This document shows, one piece after another, positions 48,611 through 59,900 of a stretch of 64,000 bases of DNA. This stretch comes from Glandiceps talaboti (lineage: Eukaryota; Hemichordata; Enteropneusta; Spengelidae): the NCBI RefSeq assembly GCF_964340395.1, contig NC_135550.1, positions 4,314,601-4,378,600 of the forward strand, given 5' to 3'. Below the pieces are notes generated by a model that was given only the letters and a program-made list of their open reading frames with translations, searched no databases and had not been told where the DNA came from. Position 1 is the first letter of the stretch. Each line of letters starts with the position of its first letter. The translations under genes were made by a program, and so were the position numbers.

Positions 48611-49724
48611 GAATGCATCATGTATGATAGCTAAGAATTTTGCTTTCATACATTTCGTGTAGGAACACCAATTGTAAGGCTTGCTGTTTTGCCTTAGGAA
48701 ATGGTCTGGAAGTATTGAGTTTACATTGGGTTTTGTTATATATTTTGTAGTCGCTAATAATCCTTAAAGGAGAATCAAAGTGAGCTGCAACTATATATGC
48801 TTTTAAGACGCTATTAAACACTGGAAATCATAGTTTGTGTCTTTGTGCCATGTGTCTTATCGTGTTTTTAGCAGTTAACATTCCCTTTATCTCCTGAGGT
48901 TCTGCGAGTTTGAGAATTGAAACCTTGGAAATGGGAAACTGGCGCCTTATTACAAAACCTTACGTCATACACGTATACTCAGTTTTCAAAGAGTTTCGAT
49001 GATTGTGCTGCTCGTAGTCTTCCAGTACAGATTCTACGATAGCAAAACTGTTTTTTAGTTTTAAAATGATGCAAGAGTAAAATGATCTGTAAATTTTCAA
49101 CTTTTTCCCCCAAAACGGGATAGACGAAAAATATCGGTTGGATATCAAATTACAATATGAAGGATGTTCATAACATTTTACGAAAATTTGTAAACGGTAC
49201 CGTGACGTAATTTACCGTTAGAAAGGCATATTTTAGTGAACGTTTTTGAGTAGGTAAGCTTAACTTCTACATTTTTTTTAGCTTCAACTAAATAAAATAC
49301 ATATATTAGTTTGCGAATCATATATGAAATTAAACATCGGTGAGACATCCGCTATATTAAATTTGTTATATTTGACAGACATCTTTTTCTGACAATTTGT
49401 TGAAGGTACACCTCTCCTCGGGCTATACGATATGATCATAGTAAGTCAGGCAAGTGGTTTGATCACCCAGTCTATAAAATAAATCTATTAAACTTAAAAA
49501 AACAATCACAATGATTCATGTTTTAAAAAATATAATAAATGGACTATCACAAAGCTTTTCCCATTCAAGGTCGTTAATCATTTGACGTCGTATCAAGGAA
49601 ACAGTAAACAAATCAAATTGTTCTTCAACAATCCGTCGAATTTCGGAATAAAGCAATCATACGTAAATGAGCTTATGTCTTGTTCTTAGTGTCCGGTTCA
49701 TTTTGACAGAAAAATGATTTTCAA

Positions 49725-50818
49725 GAGTTGGCTCTGGCTGTTAACGTAGTTCAATTGTTGTTTTCGGTACACACCAAGTACGATAGAAATGGAAACAAAA
49801 ATAAGCAACGAACCTGGCATTAATGTTATTTTTGATTTATTTTTATATAATATACGACATAGTTACATATATTAACAACAATACCACCAATTCTTTTTGC
49901 TATAAGGGGTGAGATGAGTAGTTCAATGTAGGATACAAAACTTTATTCTTTTACTTTGGGGATGGTTATTTTTTTAACTACTGAGCTCATTTTAGTTCTT
50001 ATCCTTCTAAAACGATTTTACTTTTAATGGATCTGTGTTGTATCCCTAAACATTGCAAATAATTCTAAAAAATTGAGAAATGGAAGAATTTTATACTCAT
50101 CAGCACACAAGCACGAATTTGTCTTCACTGCTATGCTAGATAGAGAAGAGCTCACCAGCAAAATAGGTAATTAAAAGAGCAAGGTTTGTACATAATGTTT
50201 GTGGTGATATGTTTGTGGTGATAGCTTAAACAGTCTATACTTGTTTGTTAACGTATATTAATTCCAGTATGGTATATAGGCAATGTCAAACGCCATTTGC
50301 CAGTCTGCGTTTACCTCATTCCCTGGAGTCTGGGTCATCCCCGGCCCTCATCCATGATTTATATAGTGGATGGTTTAGATTTATGTTGAGTTGCATTTTC
50401 AGTTGAGCTTGGTATTTTCCCATCATACCAATACAGTTACAGTAATGGCAACAAGACAACAACACAGTAGTGTCTCATATAATAATGGATGTCAGTCATC
50501 GAGGCATATACACATGTTCATTACTAGATACAAGATACCATCTTTTTTCTTTCATCAGTATTCAAAGTCCAATCTCATTCAAATACAAACTTTGTCACAG
50601 ATGTAAAAGAGTTTTTTTTATCCTACATTGATCTATCCCCTTATAGCAAAAGGAATTGGTAGTATTGTTAATATATGTAACTATGTCGTATATTATATAA
50701 AAATAAATTAAAAATAACATTAATGCCAGGTTCGTTGCTTATTTTTGTTTCCATTTCTATCGTACACGGTGTGTACCGAAAACAAAAATTGAACTACGTT
50801 AACACCCAGAGCCAACTC
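49725..50818. mobile_element. Non-coding DNA element with ~220-bp terminal inverted repeats
   Basis: The termini GAGTTGGCTCTGG (49725) and CCAGAGCCAACTC (50818) start inverted repeats of about 215-238 bp (49725 to about 49962; about 50604 to 50818) that are over 90% identical by eye, including AGCAACGAACCTGGCATTAA and CGACATAGTTACATATATTA. The ~640-bp interior has no transposase-like frame. ATTTT occurs near each outer end and may be a target duplication. High arm identity suggests recent insertion. Confidence 0.8.
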
Positions 50819-50851
50819 ATTTTGGGGATTGAGACACACACAATTCTTGTT

Positions 50852-50854
50852 TGA

Positions 50855-50885
<31 letters not shown>
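50852..50885. repeat. (CA)n microsatellite
   Basis: About 16 CA units, 34 bp outside the element at 49725-50818. Confidence 0.95.
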
Positions 50886-50891
<6 letters not shown>

Positions 50892-51899
50892 ACAAGTCTA
50901 GTCATAAATGGTAAGAATTTGAGGGTTGTACGCAACAATTTACTCAAAAGATGTGTCAGTCCGAGGCAACAAATTGAGATGGGTATGACTCACTACCAAC
51001 CATTGGTCTGTCGATTCGCGTTCACATATCTTTTGAGGTGTGCTGACATAGTGTAAATTGTTGCATTAAACCCACAAATGCTAAGCATTTATGACCAGAA
51101 ATAAGATGTTTGAGACACACTGAATTCGTATCGTAAATGTTCAGTAGTTGGATGTTTTAATGCAACAATTTACTCTGATATACAACACATCAAATGAACG
51201 GGTGTAAATGGGTTTACAATTAGTACATTCAATATTTTGCTGAAAGTTGTTGAAGAGCAAAGACTTAATACATTGCTTTATATTAAAACACCCAAGTGTG
51301 AGGTTATGTTAGGGTTATAGCTCTCAATGCAAATGGATTGCTAAATTCGAGGTAGATTGATTGCATATTTAATTATGGGCAGATGAAAAAGACAATATAA
51401 CAAACATTATTGAAATGACTATGTTTATGCCAGTGTCTACATATGTTACATTGCATTCGGAGACAAAGCTACCAAGGACTGAGCCATAATTAATTTGTTT
51501 AATTGCAAATAATCACTAATTACTCCATGGATATTATTAATAATATACTAAATACATGTAATAATATAAGATGTAAGAAATATTGAAGTGTTTCAGTGAA
51601 CTTGGTAAAAATCAAGCTGAAAATTTGCCGTGTAACATTAGGTGTTAGAAATACTGACGTTATCTTAAAATGCTATATGTTAAATGTTTTCTGTTTGCAA
51701 TATTAGTTGTCATTAAATGTAATGTGTTATTTAGCAAGGTTACGTTTGTAAGAATTTAGGAAACTATCTTTTTAAAAATTACATTAGGAATGAAAATCAT
51801 CAAAATATTCTAGAATCTGGTAGGTTTAGAATAAATAGGTTGGGTGGTTTTAAAACAGTACCATGTTGAAGGGTACGCTTTTTATTTACACTGCGTTGC

Positions 51900-51992
51900 A
51901 TATAGTATAGGCGGGGGAGGGGGGTAATTGAAATGTGTTGTCAATCCAGGAGAGGGGGGTTACTTGAAAACAAATATGTGTGCGGAGGGGGG
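51900..51992. repeat. G-rich tandem repeat
   Basis: Three diverged units of about 40 bp, each with GAGGGGGGT followed by A-TTGAAA. Nothing gene-like in the flanking 51.0-52.1 kb. Confidence 0.7.
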
Positions 51993-52119
51993 TATTTGAA
52001 AAGCTCTGTGCATTGTCCTTTTGACCTCCATGGTGATTGTAATTACTACATTAGTCATTCATAAGTAAAACATTTCACAAGTAGTTCGCTAACACAAGTA
52101 CCACCTTTCGGCCCTCCGG

Positions 52120-52225
52120 TAATCCTAAGTCAGTCGAGTGGGTAAGGATTGAGAAGCGACTACTCTTGCGGTTATTGTAACTGATGTGTGCAATGTCTAG
52201 GATTTGAACCCAATTTCCTTTATTC
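52120..52225 (+). mobile_element. tRNA-like SINE head (weak)
   Basis: GTCAGTCGAGTGGGTAAGG resembles an A box and GGATTTGAACCC (52200-52211) a B box, about 70 bases apart. The cloverleaf is not convincing enough to call a functional tRNA. Confidence 0.35.
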
Positions 52226-52556
52226 TTAGGCTAAAATAAACATAATACGCCAATAAAATTCCTAGCATTTCATGTACATGCGCAAAATCAGTCATGATGT
52301 AAATTTTACAATACTATTATACAATATATGTTTATTGTCCCAACATGGATAATTCTTTGTGCGACAGTTGGCAACAAAACCATACATGAACAAATATTCA
52401 AAACCAGGTATAAGTACGTACAGTAAATACTGTTCAAAAATGAAGAGACAGTCACAAATTACAACAAAGGCAGATACATTTAAAACAAATTAAACAATAA
52501 GTAATTACTAATAAGTTCTGACACGGTTCAATAAGGAAATGGCTTTCAGAATGAAT

Positions 52557-52612
52557 AAATGAATGAATGAATGAATGAATGAATGAATGAATGAATGAAT
52601 GAATGAATGAAC
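52557..52612. repeat. (AATG)n microsatellite
   Basis: About 13 units. It supplies the start of an 89-codon ORF (to 52876) that I do not recognise. Confidence 0.95.
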
Positions 52613-53499
52613 GAACGTTTAGCTAGTTTTGTTGGTTTTTGTCTTTGGACCTTTATAGCCGATCGCGACTGGATGTTAAAACTTAAAATTCCTGGTGAAC
52701 GGGGTGCTGATTACTGCTTAGAATGGTTTTGTTTTCAGTACAATTTGGCAAGGCTTGTCTACTTTACACCAAATGATTTTCCTACAGTTGTTAACAGTTC
52801 TACCAAGCCTGTTTTTGTTTTTGTACATGCAAATTACCAAACCAGCAAATTAAGGAAAAACTATAAATACTCGTAATGGCATTCAATGATCTATAAAAGA
52901 GAACTAACAGCTGTTTGTCAACTTTGAAGAAATTGAAATTGACGAACAATAGGCGCGACTGACCTTTACGCCAAATCATATCATTGTTATTCTTCCATCT
53001 TAATTTTTTATGACAATGAATCCAACTATTTACACTGAACTACAACCTCCACGACTTAATTACCTTTGTGACTGTTGCCTTAGGCAAACAAAATAATATT
53101 TTGTTTCTGATAACAAGACTTCCGAAATGGCCTAGGTAGGTAGGTCGGGATTTTATTTTATTTACATTGTTTTTTAATTACTTGGACAAGATACTATATG
53201 TTCACACTACTTCCATAACATTTGATGAAATATAAAAGATGTAAATGAAGACAATTACGTGATTCAGAAGTAGACAAACACAATAAATAATATGCAGACT
53301 GTGCTGTTATAGGCTGAAATGACATCGTTTTTCTCCGGAATGCGATTAAAAAAAAGTAACCCAATTTACATTGACAAGATTCATTAGAAATAAATTGTCA
53401 CGATTTAACCTTTTTGCATGTAAAATTGTTTGGCGTAGACGGCTTAAATTAGAGCCGGTTACGTTAACTGAAACACACTAAATGTATATTTGGCCTTAG

Positions 53500-53915
53500 G
53501 TTGGGGCGCATCTCTCCTGAAATCTATGCACATATCTTTGGTTTTATCAATGTTCAGTTCGAGAAAAGAGGTATTACACCAATTAACAAAATCATCAACT
53601 TTCACGATCTTGGAGCAATTTAACAGTGGTAGAATCATCTGATTATATTATGTCTATCGTTATGTTGACTTCTACAATCATCAGTATACAACATATACAA
53701 AAGTGGTGAAAGTACACAACCTTGGAGTAAGCCTGTGGATGAAAAACACACATTAAACAAGTTCAATTTACTTGAACTTATTTGGATCTGTTAGTTAAAA
53801 AAATCTACAATCCATCCAACGACCTTAAAAGCAATATTAAAACGAGACAACAGTTTTTGAGTTGAATAGTGTTAAATGCACATGAAAAATCCACAAATAA
53901 TACACAATCATGTGT
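53500..53915 (-). mobile_element. Decayed LINE reverse transcriptase (CR1/Rex1-like)
   Basis: In shifting minus-strand frames: VLFVDFSCAFNTIQLK (53910-53865), then GLLQGCVLSPLLYMLYTDDC (about 53733-53675), then DDFVNWCNTSF and LNIDKTKDMCIDFRRDAP (53596-53501). These match, in order, the palm segments of CR1/Rex1-type reverse transcriptases. The FADD catalytic box is lost and there are frameshifts and stops, so the copy is dead. CCATGTTGGGACAATAAACA on the minus strand at about 52345-52325 may be its 3' end. Confidence 0.8.
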
Positions 53916-55137
53916 TTTGAATAAGCTTTTCAAATGAGGCGCCAGTTATTGCGTTCCTCAGGGTTCAATTCGTGACCACGTGACGTGAGAACCTCACAAG
54001 ACAATTTTACTTCTCTTTCACGGCACAAAAACGTATGTTTTTTCCTCGTTGTTAAAAATCTTCAATGCATTAGAACAGTTCCAGTCACACATTAATTCCC
54101 ATGTAACACATCGCGTATAAGGAGGTGTGTCCGAATCAATACGCAATGGCCCATATCGAAAGTAGACTTTCTAAATATCAGGGAACAATCCGGAGATAGG
54201 AAATAGCAAGACGGGAAGTAATTCCCAATCGATTTGCTTCAACAACCTTAGCGCTAAATTATTCATGAAAAAAGGTTAAAACAGGAAATGATGAATGCCA
54301 AGTGTTCTTCGCTTCATCGCTGAAATTAGTGACCTCTTTGAAATATCAGCACAACACGCATTCTTTGTATTAGTATTCATATACAAGGAAAAGCAATTTC
54401 CAAATTTATTGTCTTGATTTCAAAAATAACAGTGATAGGGTATAATGTTAAACTTTAAAGGACGTGACAGAAGGGCAATGTTTGTTTGGTGAATCGCCAC
54501 ACTTTAAAAGACGTTTATGACTGAAGGGGAAACGATAGGAAGTGTTCAGGTAATTAGATTGCCCGATCAAATAATGAATACAAGAAGTCTATTTCTACTT
54601 CTAGTTTACTATTTATTTGCAACATGGAGTGTATTTATGAACACATGTTTAATAACTTATTTCTTTTAAAACAGACTTCAAAAGAAATTGATAAACCACG
54701 TTATGATCGTTCCCAATAATAGCGGATCGAGTAGTGCATGTTGCCATGGTATCAATGGTATAATATCCTTCTCTGTTGGTCAAGTATTGCTTTTTTTTTT
54801 TTAAAGTAGAAGTACTTGATGGCTCGATCTACTTCATTATTTTGGAGAGTTAGCTGACGCTTTGCTGACCGTTAACTGGACTCTTTAATCCATTGCCCAA
54901 TGTTCAATCCTACCAATTCACGTACATTTATTGATTTATTTCTCGGAAGACACGTTTTTGTCCTCCTTTCATAATCCGATATCGACATTCCTGATCAAAA
55001 AATTATCATAGTAGTTGTGGTCGAGAGAAATCATCTAAAACAACACCAATTATCACATATTCACACGATATTATAACGATTCTGACAATTTAGTCTGTTG
55101 TACTTTTATGTATTATTTCCAGGGATACACGAAGATC

Positions 55138-55299
<162 letters not shown>

Positions 55300-56013
55300 C
55301 AAACTATATAATAAGATTAATTTAGACACAAACTAAATCTAATGTTGCAATACGCTGATATAAGCTATTAACATAGACACCAACTAAATATATCGTTGCA
55401 ATACGTTGATATAAGCTATTGACGTCATTATACTCACTTGAGGGTGGTGTCTCCGATAGCAAGTTTTCCTCAAGTGGCCTCACATTCAACCACATTCAAC
55501 ATTTACACTATCTCTTGATTACGAGGCGATTATATCCATACAACCGATGCATCGCCCTCGCCCACTTGTGTAATCTAGGATACCAAACCATAACATTGTT
55601 AGTTTGTGTACAACTTAGCTTTTGTATATATATAGCTAATTTCAGTTGAAGTACATCCACCGTGCCAAAGTATATTGTCTAGCTTTAATCATCTCAGTGG
55701 TGATTTCCCCATGTTTGGTTTCTGAGAATTATACCTTCATTTTTGAGTTCTACAGTTTATCTAAAGATATCAAGATTTTACGCCCAGGATACTTACCAAT
55801 AGAATGTATCATATACACAGTTCGAAATTTAAGTTCAAATGAATCAGACAAACCATAGGAAGTCCTTCATTTTTATAATTTGAATACAAGTACGTGGAAT
55901 TGTTTACTGCACGTGAAATGCATCGAAATAAATATGTTTCAGTTTAAGGAAACGAAGAGGGAAATGTCCTTGTGGTCATCATTGTATTCACCCTGGTATT
56001 AAATTACAGTTAC

Positions 56014-56240
<227 letters not shown>

Positions 56241-56772
56241 TGTGTGTGTGGTGGTGGGGGGGGGTACCATCATACAATAAAAAGTTGTTCGTTAGTCTGA
56301 CGTTGACACTTTTTATCTTTTTTTTCTGCAGAACAGAATTATAATTTCCTTTTGAAATCGCTCTTTTAAACCAGCAATGTATTAAACTTCTAGATCTCAA
56401 TTCCAAATCACGTTTTCTAATCTTATCGATTAAGTGCAATATATTGTTATGTATACCCCACATACTAGGCATCTAACTAGTATTATAGTTAATAAGGAAG
56501 CATTTCGCGACGCCCATATGCTAAAAAAGAAATAATCAAATTCAATTTATTTTTGCTGGGGTTTGAAAAATCTTAATAAAATAGAGAAAATACGGATTAT
56601 TGACAATTATTTTAATACCCTTTCTCCAATTTATCAAATCTACTTTTCTATATCCCTGACCCCTGACCCCAAGTTCCAGTAAATGTTATTTTTCTGCAAG
56701 GCTGTGATACCTAATTCAAATTCTGTTTAATCTCATGTTGAAATTTAATATCCTCTCTCATTTTTTTTCTAG

Positions 56773-56912
56773 TTGTATTATCGACAAAGGATCAGAAAAG
56801 GTTAATGGACAAGTTATTCGAGCACTATAATGTTCACGTACGACCTGTGTATGTGATGAATACAACCACAACCGTGGAATTAAGTGCGTGGCCGGCACAG
56901 GTTATCGACATG
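56773..56912 (+). CDS. nAChR-like subunit, N-terminal helix exon
   Basis: The polypyrimidine/TCTAG acceptor leads into VLSTKDQKRLMDKLFEHYNV, then HVRPVYVMNTTTTVELSAWP and AQVIDM; donor ATG|GTAAAG. Phase 1 in, phase 0 out. Equivalent to the family's exon that ends in the IxDM motif. Confidence 0.88.
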
Positions 56913-59900
56913 GTAAAGAGTAAATTAAAGAATTCCTACAAATTTGATTTTTAGATTGAGTAATATTTTACCTTTGAACTTTCCATTTTGTATTACAACA
57001 TTGATAGGTTAATATAGACGCAAGTAAATTGGTGTTCAGCTTTGTGTATTTTAAATTTATATAAACATTAAATTGTACTGTTTGTTAATATTGTTATATG
57101 TATACAGCAAGGCAGAACACTTACATGTGTTAATAGTACAAACCCACGCTTAAGAGTCAAATGATGTCAATATGGTAGATATGTGCACGACACATGCATT
57201 AAGGGTTAAAAGATACAACACCATACTTTTTAGCTCCGCTGTCAGCGAAAGCTGAAAGCGTAGCTTTAGGTATAGGTTGTATTAAGGTATATGTATAGGT
57301 GGAATCATTGGTGTCCGTCAAACTTTTATATTTTCATCATCTTCTCCGAAAGTGACAGTCAGATTTCTTCGATGTTTGGTGTGCATGTTCCCTTGGGGGA
57401 GGCTATTCAGATTTGTTCATGCCAAGTTGATCTGTGCCATTTTCATCATCTCCTCGATTACTACTTATCAGATTGCTTTGATATCTGGTGTGTTGATGCA
57501 CAGAGGGTAGCTTACTTAGATTTGTTAATTTCAAGTCAGCACGTCTTCATTTTTATTTTTTATGATTTTTTTTGTAATTTGAAAAAAAAAATGAATATGT
57601 TAATGAGCATTATGACCGCCGCCATATTGGAAATCAGTCGATGAGACTTTAAGTAAACTGCCACTTTTCAAAAGACACTATTGACGTCAAACAAGCAATG
57701 TAATATGTGCTATAGTCATAATTCTACGCATTGGGCACCCAAATGACAAGCGTTTGTTCGAAACAGGGTTGTAAACTTCAAATCCAAATTCTGCACCCCT
57801 TCTACATAATCAGCCAGTCCGCAGCATCCTCATTTGCATACTCTATCCTTCAGTTTGAGACTAGTATTACACTTTGAATGGCTGCTCATGGGCCTTATTT
57901 TTTGGTATTTTCAACTCGCCATAACTTCCACTAGAGTCCACCATTTTAGATACTGTAAACGCCTAAACCTCAACTGACATCTCTTTTTTTGTACCAGGAA
58001 CATAAATTTTGGAATTACATTTAGGAATACCAATTTTCCGACGAATTCGGGACACATACTTGAGGGCCTAGGCCCTAAAACCTCGGCCCGGTTTTTCGCT
58101 CATACTACTACCCTAGTAGTTTACTTTAAGGACCGGAAAGTTTTACAAATTTCACGAAAAGGTGGATTTTTATGTGTTTTAAATAACTATGGCAAGTAAA
58201 TTTAGTAGGATCGTTGTGTAACGCTCCATTCAAGAATTTTCGGTAGAAAACGACTGATTTAATAATAGTACTATCGAGGCTTACTTGGACTTGGACCTTA
58301 CTCCAGTTCATCGGGAAGTTTAGCCAGTCCGATAATTCTTTCTGGTTTAGTTTACAACACTTTTGATCACGCAGATTTTGTTGTTGTGATGACAAGAAAT
58401 AATAAAAAAGATCACTTCAACCATTTTGTTGTGTTTTCTTTATGAAAGGTAATCGAACATGAACGAGTGTTACCACTGTAACGTATGGCTGAGAATGACT
58501 CTCTTCCGGGTACTTGGGATTGTCGCCGCACGGAAACTAAGATGGCTATTAATACATTTCTTCCCTATATATATCTACTACAACTAGTACATGTTGAATG
58601 TTGTTGACTTGGTAAATTTGTTAGAAAATTGAAATTCAAATTGCCTCAAAATTATTTTAGATCCCTAGTTTATTTCATTCATCATTAAAATTTTCCAGGG
58701 TTAAAGCTGTAAGACACTGGAATTATTTATAGCCAACCTCAAAATCCTCTTTTTTTTCTTTTTCTTGTGTGCATATCCCAGTCATTTTTTTCTGAGATTT
58801 TGTGCAATTTTTCATAACAGTAGATTTTTGTTATAAAATGGTGACTATGGTATAAAAGTACAATACATTACCAACTTCTGTGTAAAATGTGTTTTATAGT
58901 GAGACATCATATGAAACCACTAACCACTTTATTACATCGCTAAAACAAAACTGCACAGTGAAGAGCTGAAGAACCGAACCACTTCTACATGTCACCAAAA
59001 TAAAAAATAAAATTTAAAAAAAAACCAACGGAGCTATTCGGACCGATAGGTCGCTTGTTGTTTGTTGCAATGCAGCGTAAATTTGATAGAGACAGGAAAT
59101 AGACTCTGATATGGATGGAAGCCATTGCGATGTCAAAACATGATGTAACCGATAAGTGTTGCATTTTAATTAAGTGCGTGCGTCAGGCGTTGATGTAAGT
59201 TGGAATGGAGTTTGAACAAACCATACTGTCGTGTTTTTTGCTGTCGAAATTAAATTGCACCACTTAATAGGGCAAGCATCGTCATTGTCTGTTTTTAAAT
59301 ATACAATCGGAAATATTATTTTGGTTATTTTCAGGACGAACGACAGCAGAGAATAACAGTTAACGCATGGATTACTATGGTACGTCATTGACACAGATGA
59401 ATGCAATCACATAGAAAGAGTTGTTTTTAGAAGGCATAGATGTGATGGGAAGACATATAATATCTTTCACACCTGGTGTTAGATTTACTTCCTCCCTAAG
59501 ATATGGATGGTAGTGCAATGTCCTTTCTAAAGGTTTTCTAAACGTAGATCTGCACTGCATATTATAGCTGTACCTGCCAGGCATACCATGCTTATATAAG
59601 CTCAAATTCATGGAAGTTCACCAAACTTTCATGTTTATCAAAAGTTTCATTTAAGAGAGATGAAACAAATGAGTAATTCCATTGAACGGTGATTTTGATA
59701 TGTTTGTCATGTTCAAAAAAAGAAACGAGAGTCAACGGGTTTTTCTAGATTAGATCAGTCTTTTCAGTGTAAATTCATTTTGATACCAGCAGCATATAGC
59801 TGTGTGTTATTTTGGTTATTAACAAAGCACTTTCTGAACTCATGTCAAATACTCTTATATAATTAAGCAACAAACTCCCTCCTGGGGATGTATGCCCCGA

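Noticed and set aside
52120-52225. Functional tRNA gene
   Set aside because: A- and B-box-like motifs are present, but no complete cloverleaf could be drawn; kept only as a weak SINE head.
52607-52876. 89-codon plus-strand ORF
   Set aside because: It starts inside an (AATG)n array and has no recognised domain. It lies between a tRNA-like repeat and a decayed LINE.
59375-59611. 78-codon minus-strand ORF in the receptor intron
   Set aside because: Antisense to an intron, no recognisable motif, partly overlaps the 45-nt receptor exon region.
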